From: Lepidodermella squamata
Taxonomy: Eukaryota; Gastrotricha
Direction of reading: 5' to 3'
DNA: 64,000 nt
NCBI GenBank assembly: GCA_047495785.1
Contig: JBLDXI010000099.1
Coordinates: 1 to 64,000, forward strand
A program made the position numbers and the translations under genes. Below the pieces are notes generated by a model. That model was not told where the DNA came from, ran no database searches, and saw nothing but the letters and a program-made list of their open reading frames with translations. Below are positions 45,948 to 57,766 of this stretch, piece by piece (the first letter of the stretch is position 1; every line of letters begins with the position of its first letter).

Positions 45948-46031
45948 GTCAGGATGGCCGAGCGGTCCAAGGCGCTGCGTTCAGGTCGCAGTCAGTTTCT
46001 ACTGGCGTGGGTTCGAATCCCACTTCTGACA
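45948..46031 (+). tRNA. tRNA-Leu(CAG)
   Basis: Class II; acceptor GTCAGGA/TTCTGAC, loop TTCAGGT, long variable arm, B box GGTTCGAATCC. Confidence 0.93.
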
Positions 46032-46122
46032 TGACAGTTTTTTAGGCGTATCCACCCAGTACGTAAGTAGCACAGAGACCTGAAGACTTGAAGATTGCTG
46101 ATCAAAGCTGTGCTAATGTGCC

Positions 46123-46195
46123 GGTTCGGTGGTGTAGTGGTTATCACATCTGCCTAACACGCAGAAGGTCGCCGGTTCAATCCCGGCCCGAATCA
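46123..46195 (+). tRNA. tRNA-Val(AAC)
   Basis: Acceptor GGTTCGG/CCGAATC, loop CTAACAC, B box GGTTCAATCCC. Confidence 0.93.
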
Positions 46196-46296
46196 GCTGT
46201 AAGCTTTTTGGCTATAACAAAAACCAGCTAAACTGTCTCAATGATAAATTCAAAAAAATTGAACCGCCTGCCACTGTCTCGAGTTCTGTGTGACTC

Positions 46297-46368
46297 TGCC
46301 ACGGCCTGGAGTCGAACCAGGGTCACCTCGGCCACAACGAGGAATACTAACCACTATACTACCGTGGC
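46297..46368 (-). tRNA. tRNA-His(GTG)
   Basis: Acceptor GCCACGG/CCGTGGC, loop TTGTGGC, B box GGTTCGACTCC. Confidence 0.93.
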
Positions 46369-46480
46369 TGATTTCGCGGTTAAACACAAAATTCGACAGC
46401 GGTCTATTATCAACATCTAGCTGACCATCATCATCTGCAAAACATCAGGCAGCACTTGTCAGATGGCTTTTACCTGAGAA

Positions 46481-46562
46481 GACGCGGTGGCCGAGTGGTT
46501 AAGGCGATGGACTGCTAATCCATTGGGCTCTGCCCGCGAGGGTTCGAATCCCTTCTGCGTCG
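46481..46562 (+). tRNA. tRNA-Ser(GCT)
   Basis: Class II; acceptor GACGCGG/CTGCGTC, loop CTGCTAA, long variable arm, B box GGTTCGAATCC. Confidence 0.93.
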
Positions 46563-46647
46563 TGAATAATTTTGCCGACAAGTTCAAAGCCGACGCTAGT
46601 TTTTCTGGCTTTAAACATGATGACATAAATTTCTTTAAAAATTAATG

Positions 46648-46719
46648 CTCCTTGGCAGGGAATCGAACCCTGGTCTCCCGCGTGACAGGCGGGGATACTA
46701 ACCACTATACTACCAAGGA
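46648..46719 (-). tRNA. tRNA-Asp(GTC)
   Basis: Acceptor TCCTTGG/CCAAGGA, loop CTGTCAC, B box GGTTCGATTCC. Confidence 0.94.
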
Positions 46720-46809
46720 TTGCACGAATGTTGATGGTCTTCGAATAGCTTCTCCCTCGCTTCCACGCCAACAGAAGGCCATTCCGTCAAAAATGTGACT
46801 TGGCGCAGA

Positions 46810-46880
46810 TGCATCGGCCGGGAATCGAACCCGGGCCTCCCGCGTGGCAGGCGAGAATTCTACCACTGAACCACCGATGC
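46810..46880 (-). tRNA. tRNA-Gly(GCC)
   Basis: Acceptor GCATCGG/CCGATGC, loop CTGCCAC, B box GGTTCGATTCC; 71 nt as usual for this isoacceptor. Confidence 0.95.
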
Positions 46881-46969
46881 GCTGCTTGATGACTAGCTCA
46901 TGGGCGCCATGTAGAGGCGTTCAAATCATAATGTCGAGCCGCAATTGAGGCCGAACGCCAAAAACTAAG

Positions 46970-47051
46970 CGTCGCCAGTAGGATTCGAACCTACGCGCGG
47001 AAACCGCATCTGATTTCGAGTCAGACCCCTTAACCACTCGGGCATAGCGAC
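46970..47051 (-). tRNA. tRNA-Ser(CGA)
   Basis: Class II; acceptor GTCGCTA/TGGCGAC, loop CTCGAAA, intact T arm GTAGG-TTCGAAT-CCTAC. Confidence 0.93.
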
Positions 47052-47185
47052 TGTTCTAAGATACAATGATACGCCTTTTCAGGCATATCCCAAATTCGAG
47101 CAGTCGCGTATTTCAGACGAGCTAACTCTGACAAGGATATTACTACAGTTTGCAACCATCACCACGGGTAATGCTATTTTGTCAA

Positions 47186-47258
47186 GCCGAGATAGCTCAG
47201 TTGGGAGAGCGTTAGACTGAAGATCTAAAGGTCCCTGGTTCGATCCCGGGTCTCGGCG
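47186..47258 (+). tRNA. tRNA-Phe(GAA)
   Basis: Acceptor GCCGAGA/TCTCGGC, loop CTGAAGA, B box GGTTCGATCCC. Confidence 0.94.
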
Positions 47259-47310
47259 ACTTCAAACCTTTTTCCCAATAAGCAGAACGTATAGCCAAAA
47301 ATGTTACAAC

Positions 47311-47396
47311 TCCCGCGAGGCGGACTTGAACCACCGACCTAAGGATTGCTGCCTTTCATCTACAGTCCTCCGCTCTACCAGCTGAGCTATCGCGGG
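47311..47396 (-). tRNA. tRNA-Tyr(GTA) with intron
   Basis: Acceptor CCCGCGA/TCGCGGG. Anticodon GTA in CTGTAGA is followed by a 13-nt insertion (TGAAAGGCAGCAA) at the canonical intron site after position 37; the 3' exon then resumes with TCCTTAGG. The intron would be removed by the tRNA splicing endonuclease. Confidence 0.94.
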
Positions 47397-47488
47397 TTAG
47401 TTACGCTTACATTGGGTGTATACTATTATAATTCTGTGGAGCGGAGATTGCTCGTAATTCTATTACGGCTGGGCTTTGCAAAAACATG

Positions 47489-47562
47489 TGGCCACTGGGA
47501 GGATCGAACTCACGACCTTCGCGTTATTAGCACGACGCTCTAACCAACTGAGCTAAGCGGCC
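47489..47562 (-). tRNA. tRNA-Ile(AAT)
   Basis: Acceptor GGCCGCT/AGTGGCC, loop CTAATAA, B box AGTTCGATCCT. Confidence 0.93.
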
Positions 47563-47669
47563 AGTTGAACTTGTACGTCGAAACCTTCAACTTGCTTGCC
47601 GGTGATGGTCTGAACGTCGCCGTGAAGTGAAAAATGATCACAATCAACAATTGAAACTCGCAAAAAGAA

Positions 47670-47742
47670 TGGAGGATACGGGCGTCGATCCCGTTACCTC
47701 TCGCATGCTAAGCGAGCGCTCTACCATTTGAGCTAATCCCCC
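47670..47742 (-). tRNA. tRNA-Ala(AGC), copy 2
   Basis: Same sequence as 44574-44646; loop TTAGCAT. Confidence 0.95.
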
Positions 47743-47821
47743 GATGTTGATGCTATGCCATTGTGTATACCCTTTTGACAGCGTCTCACATTGTGCAGTA
47801 TAGCTTGAATGCCAAAACAGA

Positions 47822-47894
47822 TGACCCCGACGTGACTTGAACACGCAACCTTCTGATCTGGAGTCAGACGCTCTGCCAATTGAGCTACGGAGTC
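47822..47894 (-). tRNA. tRNA-Trp(CCA)
   Basis: Acceptor GACTCCG/CGGGGTC, loop CTCCAGA, B box TGTTCAAGTCA. Confidence 0.93.
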
Positions 47895-47972
47895 GATATT
47901 TTTAATTTCGGCTTAGACACCCCTTGCGAGCCATTTTTGGCTAACGAACTCCAACCATTGACAAAAACGCAA

Positions 47973-48044
47973 GGGCCTGTCCGGGAATTGAACCCGGGAC
48001 CTCTCGCACCCTAAGCGAGAATCATACCACTAGACCAACAGGCC
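47973..48044 (-). tRNA. tRNA-Pro(AGG)
   Basis: Acceptor GGCCTGT/ACAGGCC, loop TTAGGGT, B box GGTTCAATTCC. Confidence 0.94.
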
Positions 48045-48127
48045 AAGTTAAATTCCCAGTCTGGTACCTGAAATCCACTGGAATGAGTAAGGAACGAGTG
48101 AGCCTGTAAATTTATCAAAAACTAACT

Positions 48128-48162
48128 AGGTCCTGCCGAGAGTCGAACTCGGGTCGCTGGAT
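48128..48162 (-). pseudogene. tRNA-Gln 3' half, cut by the 4.8-kb repeat
   Basis: The minus strand reads ATCCAGCGACCCGAGTTCG and on to CAGGACCT. This corresponds to the 3' anticodon stem, variable loop, T arm and acceptor 3' strand of the tRNA-Gln at 45430-45501. The 5' half is missing; the sequence switches at ~48162 to the head of the 4.8-kb unit (ATGGGGGCGCG). I found no matching 5' half on the far side of the repeat block. Confidence 0.85.
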
Positions 48163-51100
48163 GGGGGCGCGATATGAGAGTTCCGAAGGAACGTAGTTCC
48201 TTACAAGTGTTTTACACATACGCCGTAGATTACCACGAACGAAGTGAGATACCTTCCGAAAGGCACCCCCCGGGAACGAGTTGGTTAATAGGACATACTC
48301 AGATCAACTTACCCGATTTATGGTGGTATCCTGGACCCCTCAGGACCTCCCAGAAGTTTTTTCAGCTCAATCGGAGCTTCCGTTGATTTTCTAGAAATTA
48401 GGACGGTTTTTTCTTATTTTACCGTATTTTTTGGTCACGTGACCTGAAATGGGTAGTATATGAGGGGACAGTAGGAGGATATGATAGGTACACCAAAAAA
48501 CAAACCACGCTGACCAAAGCTTCCCAGCCAGCTGACAGGCTGGCCCCTCGCCCCTGGGGGAGAGGGGCCCACAATAGATCAACAATGCAAGCTCGCGACT
48601 AAAGAGCAAACGACAAAAAGGCAATATAAATAAAATGCAAGGTCAATTGAAAAGACGTGAGGCAAATAAATTGTGAATTATGCATTTAAAGCAACAGAAT
48701 TACCCGTAATCGACTACGGAGAATCCGAATACGACATTCATTTTGTTAAAGCAATGATAATCCAATGATAATCACTTCAACAAATTTCGCGCTCGAGCAG
48801 CTGCGTTACGGACTACGGAGAATCCGAATATGACATTTATTTCATTATCGAAATATGATAACCCATGATAACCCTTCAAACCATTTTCGCCCTCCTTTTA
48901 CCCACTTTCGCCGCGCCACTTGCGTATTTTCACCACGAGTTGCGTATCTTTCACCACCTAACAACTTACGACGCATCACTGTTGAGGTAAGAAACTTCGA
49001 ACAAGCACTTCAAATTATGCGCCACATCGACCCATCGACATCGAGCTGCGTATCGCTGAGGACCATCTCATCATTGTTGTAAATTCAGTCATTCATGTAC
49101 ACTGATGATTGTTATACGTTATACGTATGTGTTCCTTGTGATATGAGTTCTTTGAGAACCTTGTGGAATATGTGTTAAACGTGATTCACCACAAAAGATC
49201 CGCCTTGAAACACAGCTAACTTACACTGCCTTTTTGTGTCCATTGCCATAGAAGGTGCATTTTGCACATTAATCTATGGGTTTACCCGTAATCGACTACG
49301 GAGAATCCGAATATGACATCCATTTTATTATAAAGCAATCCTAACCCCATGATAATCCTTCCAATAATTTTCCAAAAATGTTCCGGCTCGCGCGGCTGCG
49401 CCGCACTCGCTGAAAGAGTTGCGTAACTTTAACCACCTTACAACTTAACGAATCCTCACCGATGAGGTAAGAAACTTGCAAGTGTGAATATGCACAGTTT
49501 CACATAGCAAAAACCAGCAAGTTGGACATGGCACCCCATTAAAAAACCAAATTAGCCAAATTAGCTGAACATGTTCTTTACGAAGAAATGTTTCATATTT
49601 CGACGTTTTCGTCATCAACAATTTTTTATATTATTTAATTCAACCCTGCTTGATATTTTACAAACATTATTCGAAACTTCTAAGAAAGGTCCATAAAGTT
49701 TCACATTTCACAAAATGCATTTTTATTTTTCATTCATGCTACTACGAAGTACTAATGATAGCGCGGTACAATAACAAACACGTTGACATATGATATCTCA
49801 ACGAAGCCGTCATTCACCAGATCTGGATACGGAATCCTCGCCACTTAATTCAACGTTGATTAATATTTTGCAAACATTTTTCGAAACTTTTAAGTATCCC
49901 AGTAGGGTCCAAAAAGTTCAACATTTCCCTTGACAATACCCTCGGGAAGTAGCTGTAGCGCCAGTTTTTTCGAGCTGTACGGCTCTGTGATGCATTACTC
50001 AAATTTCGAACTCGTAAATGGGAGGGAAACCAGATCCTTCACAACTTCACTGGTCTTCTTTTTATAACAAAATCATTCCATCCCATATCTTGCGTCACAC
50101 GCCGCGTTCGCACGCGCATGATTGAGGTTGGAGGTCTTCGACTTTAAAATGATAACCCTACCAGCAATCCGTGCTAACGATTACGTCAGCCGGGAAAGTT
50201 CATCTTTTTCGGACCTTCATCAGCGGGAACGATTACGTCTCATAAAAAAACTAGTTGTTCCCTTCCACGGTCCCGTATATTTCGCGTTGCAGAGATTGTG
50301 GATGTTCCCCAGGCAAAATTGAACTTTAAAGTACAAGTTCCCAACTGCCGTATCGCGCGGAATAATTACTGCAAAGGTTTACCTGCCATTCTCGTTATCA
50401 CTTCTAAATAACGTAAAACAGTCTCGTATCAATTTCGTTGATTTTCGATTTTCACTACATTTAAGGAAAATATATAGTTGGTGCTTGACGTACCGAAAAA
50501 TGAGTGTGTAGTCTGATTCAATGTTAGGGTTCGTATTGTTCGCTTTTAGAGCGGCGTCCTTTTCAAGCTTCACTTTCCGCCCCGTTCACTTTCAAAGGAA
50601 GGTCGAGGGTTCGAACCCAAGCTTTCGTTGAACTGCTCTCTAATGATTTCTGTCAACATGCTCTCGCTGTTGGCGATATTTGGTCATCGACTTCAATTCA
50701 ACTTCAATTCAATCCTTGTCATTCAATTGTAACCTCAACAATTTGTTTTTCAAGAAATTACCGAAACTTCGGATAGTCGTTGGTTCGAACCCAAACCCTC
50801 GTTCAACTGCTCAGCAACGATTTCTTTCATCCGTATGCTCTCAATCTTGGCGTTAACGTCGTTACCGAAATCGATTTACCTTGTACATGTTATTCAATCG
50901 CACCCTGCTTGAATTAGTATGCCAATTTTTTGAAAATTTAAAAGTTAAAAGGTCGAGGTTTCGAACCCAAGCTTTCGTTGAACTGCTTTGTGATGATTTC
51001 GTTCTCCTTCATGCAGCCAGAAGCTCTTGACGTCTAAATGCTCTCGTTTTCGGCGTCAACGTCATTACCGAGATCGATTCAGTTTGTACATTCAATCGCT

Positions 51101-52963
51101 CCCTCCTTCAATTTTTATAACAATCTCGTCATCAGTGACATGGATTCTACCAATTCATGTCATTCAATTGTTACCCCGATTAATTTTTACAACAAACCTA
51201 TCGAAACTTCGAAACTTAACTTAAATTATATTATCCAACCTTCATGTTTTGTTATTTGCGTTCTCGTCATCAGTGTCATCGATTCTCCCAATTCATGTCA
51301 TTCAGTTGTTACCCCGATTAATTTTTACAACAACCTCTCGAAACTTCGAAACTTTAGCTCAAACCTTCTTGTTTTGTTCTTTTTGCGTTCTCGTCATCAG
51401 TGACATGGATTCTACCAATTCATGTCATTCAATTGTTACCCTGATTGTTTTTTTACAACAAACTCTCGAAACTTCGAAACTTCAAAACATGGTCGTGGGT
51501 TCGAACCAGATTTCTCCTTTTTCTACTCATCAATTTGTTCTTTAACCTTCACGCATTCGTTGTTGGCGTTTTCGTCATCAGCTACATCGATTCTACCAAT
51601 TCATGTCATTCAATAGTTCTTTTGTTTGTTTTTCACAACAAAGTCTCACTTCAAAACATGGTCGTGGTTTCGAATCCGATCTCTGGTCGTTCCGCTCTCA
51701 AATTTTATTCTTCAACCTTCCTGTTTTGTTATGTGCGTACTCGTCATCAGTGACATCGATTCTCCCAATTCATGTCATTCAGTTGTTACCCCGATTAATT
51801 TTTACAACAAATTCTCGGAACTTCGAAACTTGACTTAAATTATATTATCCAACCTTCATGTTTTGTTATTTGCGTTCTCGTCATCAGTGACATCGATTCT
51901 CCCAATTCATGTCATTCAATTGTTACCCCGATTAATTTTTACAACAAACTCTCGAAACTTCGAAACTTCAAAACATGGTCGTGGGTTCGAACCAGATTTC
52001 TCCTTTTTCTACTCATCAATTTGTTCTTTAACCTTCACGCATTCGTTGTTGGCGTTTTCGTCATCAGCTACATCGATTCTACCAATTCATGTCATTCAAT
52101 AGTTCTTTTGTTTGTTTTTCACAACAAAGTCTCACTTCAAAACATGGTCGTGGTTTCGAATCCGATCTCTGGTCGTTCCGCTCTCAAATTTTATTCTTGA
52201 ACCTTCCTGTTTTGTTATGTGCGTACTCGTCATCAGTGACATCGATTCTCCCAATTCATGTCATTCAGTTGTTACCCCGATTAATTTTTACAACAACCTC
52301 TCGAAACTTCGAAACTTTAGCTCAAACCTTCTTGTTTTGTTCTTTTTGCGTTCTCGTCATCAGTGACATGGATTCTACCAATTCATGTCATTCAATTGTT
52401 ACCCTGATTGTTTTTTTACAACAAACTCTCGAAACTTCGAAACTTCAAAACATGGTCGTGGGTTCGAACCAGATCTCTCCTTTTTCTACTCATCAATTTG
52501 TTCTTCAACCTGCACGCATTCGTTGTTGGCGTTTTCGTCATCAGCTACATCGATTCTACCAATTCATGTCATTCAATTGTTAACTCGATTTTACAACATC
52601 TTCTCGAAATTTTATGAAAGCGAATAAATGTTCAACTACTCTTTAACGTGCATTCTTCTCTAAATATTTCCAAGCCATTCAAAAATACGTTGGACGGTTC
52701 CTGAGCGAACCCGAAATTACTACTTATCTATAAACACCTAATCCGGAGAACATTCAAATTTACAATTCAATTTCATGTTTCATCAACATTGGGGTGAGGG
52801 GGAAGCACCGTCCCCTCCAACGACGTGGAGGGGATCTCGTAGGGGTGGTTCGAGTCCGTACCCATTACCCAGGAGAGTAGAGAAAAAGAAAGAAAAGGCT
52901 AGCGCAGCGTAAGCCTTGTCGAACTCTCCTGGATGGGGGCGCGACTCTGGGAGTTCCGAAGGA
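48161..52963. repeat. 4,803-bp tandem unit, copy 1
   Basis: Head ATGGGGGCGCGATATGAGAG. The unit contains a GC-rich foldback at 48538-48572 (GGCCCCTCGCCCC / GGGGAGAGGGGCC). A short motif (AATCGACTACGGAGAATCCG) occurs two or three times at 48710-49310. An AT-rich middle follows, then a block of diverged ~130-180-bp sub-repeats at 50580-52625. The tail carries a B-box-like GGTTCGAGTCC at 52847 and nested short hairpins. All open frames are short and none resembles a known protein. It appears identical to copy 2. Confidence 0.95.
50580..52625. repeat. Sub-repeat block in copy 1, related to 180-bp satellite
   Basis: At least ten diverged copies of a unit containing CATCAGTGACATCGATTCT, CCAATTCATGTCATTCA, then TCGAAACTTCGAAACTT. 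Many add GGTCGTGGGTTCGAACC. Spacing varies from 130 to 180 bp. The block order matches the 180-bp array at 59383-61315. Confidence 0.85.
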
Positions 52964-55900
52964 ATGGGGGCGCGATATGAGAGTTCCGAAGGAACGTAGT
53001 TCCTTACAAGTGTTTTACACATACGCCGTAGATTACCACGAACGAAGTGAGATACCTTCCGAAAGGCACCCCCCGGGAACGAGTTGGTTAATAGGACATA
53101 CTCAGATCAACTTACCCGATTTATGGTGGTATCCTGGACCCCTCAGGACCTCCCAGAAGTTTTTTCAGCTCAATCGGAGCTTCCGTTGATTTTCTAGAAA
53201 TTAGGACGGTTTTTTCTTATTTTACCGTATTTTTTGGTCACGTGACCTGAAATGGGTAGTATATGAGGGGACAGTAGGAGGATATGATAGGTACACCAAA
53301 AAACAAACCACGCTGACCAAAGCTTCCCAGCCAGCTGACAGGCTGGCCCCTCGCCCCTGGGGGAGAGGGGCCCACAATAGATCAACAATGCAAGCTCGCG
53401 ACTAAAGAGCAAACGACAAAAAGGCAATATAAATAAAATGCAAGGTCAATTGAAAAGACGTGAGGCAAATAAATTGTGAATTATGCATTTAAAGCAACAG
53501 AATTACCCGTAATCGACTACGGAGAATCCGAATACGACATTCATTTTGTTAAAGCAATGATAATCCAATGATAATCACTTCAACAAATTTCGCGCTCGAG
53601 CAGCTGCGTTACGGACTACGGAGAATCCGAATATGACATTTATTTCATTATCGAAATATGATAACCCATGATAACCCTTCAAACCATTTTCGCCCTCCTT
53701 TTACCCACTTTCGCCGCGCCACTTGCGTATTTTCACCACGAGTTGCGTATCTTTCACCACCTAACAACTTACGACGCATCACTGTTGAGGTAAGAAACTT
53801 CGAACAAGCACTTCAAATTATGCGCCACATCGACCCATCGACATCGAGCTGCGTATCGCTGAGGACCATCTCATCATTGTTGTAAATTCAGTCATTCATG
53901 TACACTGATGATTGTTATACGTTATACGTATGTGTTCCTTGTGATATGAGTTCTTTGAGAACCTTGTGGAATATGTGTTAAACGTGATTCACCACAAAAG
54001 ATCCGCCTTGAAACACAGCTAACTTACACTGCCTTTTTGTGTCCATTGCCATAGAAGGTGCATTTTGCACATTAATCTATGGGTTTACCCGTAATCGACT
54101 ACGGAGAATCCGAATATGACATCCATTTTATTATAAAGCAATCCTAACCCCATGATAATCCTTCCAATAATTTTCCAAAAATGTTCCGGCTCGCGCGGCT
54201 GCGCCGCACTCGCTGAAAGAGTTGCGTAACTTTAACCACCTTACAACTTAACGAATCCTCACCGATGAGGTAAGAAACTTGCAAGTGTGAATATGCACAG
54301 TTTCACATAGCAAAAACCAGCAAGTTGGACATGGCACCCCATTAAAAAACCAAATTAGCCAAATTAGCTGAACATGTTCTTTACGAAGAAATGTTTCATA
54401 TTTCGACGTTTTCGTCATCAACAATTTTTTATATTATTTAATTCAACCCTGCTTGATATTTTACAAACATTATTCGAAACTTCTAAGAAAGGTCCATAAA
54501 GTTTCACATTTCACAAAATGCATTTTTATTTTTCATTCATGCTACTACGAAGTACTAATGATAGCGCGGTACAATAACAAACACGTTGACATATGATATC
54601 TCAACGAAGCCGTCATTCACCAGATCTGGATACGGAATCCTCGCCACTTAATTCAACGTTGATTAATATTTTGCAAACATTTTTCGAAACTTTTAAGTAT
54701 CCCAGTAGGGTCCAAAAAGTTCAACATTTCCCTTGACAATACCCTCGGGAAGTAGCTGTAGCGCCAGTTTTTTCGAGCTGTACGGCTCTGTGATGCATTA
54801 CTCAAATTTCGAACTCGTAAATGGGAGGGAAACCAGATCCTTCACAACTTCACTGGTCTTCTTTTTATAACAAAATCATTCCATCCCATATCTTGCGTCA
54901 CACGCCGCGTTCGCACGCGCATGATTGAGGTTGGAGGTCTTCGACTTTAAAATGATAACCCTACCAGCAATCCGTGCTAACGATTACGTCAGCCGGGAAA
55001 GTTCATCTTTTTCGGACCTTCATCAGCGGGAACGATTACGTCTCATAAAAAAACTAGTTGTTCCCTTCCACGGTCCCGTATATTTCGCGTTGCAGAGATT
55101 GTGGATGTTCCCCAGGCAAAATTGAACTTTAAAGTACAAGTTCCCAACTGCCGTATCGCGCGGAATAATTACTGCAAAGGTTTACCTGCCATTCTCGTTA
55201 TCACTTCTAAATAACGTAAAACAGTCTCGTATCAATTTCGTTGATTTTCGATTTTCACTACATTTAAGGAAAATATATAGTTGGTGCTTGACGTACCGAA
55301 AAATGAGTGTGTAGTCTGATTCAATGTTAGGGTTCGTATTGTTCGCTTTTAGAGCGGCGTCCTTTTCAAGCTTCACTTTCCGCCCCGTTCACTTTCAAAG
55401 GAAGGTCGAGGGTTCGAACCCAAGCTTTCGTTGAACTGCTCTCTAATGATTTCTGTCAACATGCTCTCGCTGTTGGCGATATTTGGTCATCGACTTCAAT
55501 TCAACTTCAATTCAATCCTTGTCATTCAATTGTAACCTCAACAATTTGTTTTTCAAGAAATTACCGAAACTTCGGATAGTCGTTGGTTCGAACCCAAACC
55601 CTCGTTCAACTGCTCAGCAACGATTTCTTTCATCCGTATGCTCTCAATCTTGGCGTTAACGTCGTTACCGAAATCGATTTACCTTGTACATGTTATTCAA
55701 TCGCACCCTGCTTGAATTAGTATGCCAATTTTTTGAAAATTTAAAAGTTAAAAGGTCGAGGTTTCGAACCCAAGCTTTCGTTGAACTGCTTTGTGATGAT
55801 TTCGTTCTCCTTCATGCAGCCAGAAGCTCTTGACGTCTAAATGCTCTCGTTTTCGGCGTCAACGTCATTACCGAGATCGATTCAGTTTGTACATTCAATC

Positions 55901-57766
55901 GCTCCCTCCTTCAATTTTTATAACAATCTCGTCATCAGTGACATGGATTCTACCAATTCATGTCATTCAATTGTTACCCCGATTAATTTTTACAACAAAC
56001 CTATCGAAACTTCGAAACTTAACTTAAATTATATTATCCAACCTTCATGTTTTGTTATTTGCGTTCTCGTCATCAGTGTCATCGATTCTCCCAATTCATG
56101 TCATTCAGTTGTTACCCCGATTAATTTTTACAACAACCTCTCGAAACTTCGAAACTTTAGCTCAAACCTTCTTGTTTTGTTCTTTTTGCGTTCTCGTCAT
56201 CAGTGACATGGATTCTACCAATTCATGTCATTCAATTGTTACCCTGATTGTTTTTTTACAACAAACTCTCGAAACTTCGAAACTTCAAAACATGGTCGTG
56301 GGTTCGAACCAGATTTCTCCTTTTTCTACTCATCAATTTGTTCTTTAACCTTCACGCATTCGTTGTTGGCGTTTTCGTCATCAGCTACATCGATTCTACC
56401 AATTCATGTCATTCAATAGTTCTTTTGTTTGTTTTTCACAACAAAGTCTCACTTCAAAACATGGTCGTGGTTTCGAATCCGATCTCTGGTCGTTCCGCTC
56501 TCAAATTTTATTCTTCAACCTTCCTGTTTTGTTATGTGCGTACTCGTCATCAGTGACATCGATTCTCCCAATTCATGTCATTCAGTTGTTACCCCGATTA
56601 ATTTTTACAACAAATTCTCGGAACTTCGAAACTTGACTTAAATTATATTATCCAACCTTCATGTTTTGTTATTTGCGTTCTCGTCATCAGTGACATCGAT
56701 TCTCCCAATTCATGTCATTCAATTGTTACCCCGATTAATTTTTACAACAAACTCTCGAAACTTCGAAACTTCAAAACATGGTCGTGGGTTCGAACCAGAT
56801 TTCTCCTTTTTCTACTCATCAATTTGTTCTTTAACCTTCACGCATTCGTTGTTGGCGTTTTCGTCATCAGCTACATCGATTCTACCAATTCATGTCATTC
56901 AATAGTTCTTTTGTTTGTTTTTCACAACAAAGTCTCACTTCAAAACATGGTCGTGGTTTCGAATCCGATCTCTGGTCGTTCCGCTCTCAAATTTTATTCT
57001 TGAACCTTCCTGTTTTGTTATGTGCGTACTCGTCATCAGTGACATCGATTCTCCCAATTCATGTCATTCAGTTGTTACCCCGATTAATTTTTACAACAAC
57101 CTCTCGAAACTTCGAAACTTTAGCTCAAACCTTCTTGTTTTGTTCTTTTTGCGTTCTCGTCATCAGTGACATGGATTCTACCAATTCATGTCATTCAATT
57201 GTTACCCTGATTGTTTTTTTACAACAAACTCTCGAAACTTCGAAACTTCAAAACATGGTCGTGGGTTCGAACCAGATCTCTCCTTTTTCTACTCATCAAT
57301 TTGTTCTTCAACCTGCACGCATTCGTTGTTGGCGTTTTCGTCATCAGCTACATCGATTCTACCAATTCATGTCATTCAATTGTTAACTCGATTTTACAAC
57401 ATCTTCTCGAAATTTTATGAAAGCGAATAAATGTTCAACTACTCTTTAACGTGCATTCTTCTCTAAATATTTCCAAGCCATTCAAAAATACGTTGGACGG
57501 TTCCTGAGCGAACCCGAAATTACTACTTATCTATAAACACCTAATCCGGAGAACATTCAAATTTACAATTCAATTTCATGTTTCATCAACATTGGGGTGA
57601 GGGGGAAGCACCGTCCCCTCCAACGACGTGGAGGGGATCTCGTAGGGGTGGTTCGAGTCCGTACCCATTACCCAGGAGAGTAGAGAAAAAGAAAGAAAAG
57701 GCTAGCGCAGCGTAAGCCTTGTCGAACTCTCCTGGATGGGGGCGCGACTCTGGGAGTTCCGAAGGA
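52964..57766. repeat. 4,803-bp tandem unit, copy 2
   Basis: Directly follows copy 1 with the same order; every landmark is offset by exactly 4,803 bp (for example 48174 to 52977 and 50122 to 54925). At the junction the head is doubled over ~32 bp (52932 and 52964 both begin ATGGGGGCGCGA). I noticed no differences between the copies. Confidence 0.95.
55383..57428. repeat. Sub-repeat block in copy 2
   Basis: Same as 50580-52625, offset by 4,803 bp. Confidence 0.85.

Noticed and set aside
48174-57430. Many 60-164-codon frames in the 4.8-kb units
   Set aside because: Several overlap in different frames over the same sub-repeats, with Ser/Phe/His-rich low-information sequence; explained by the tandem structure.
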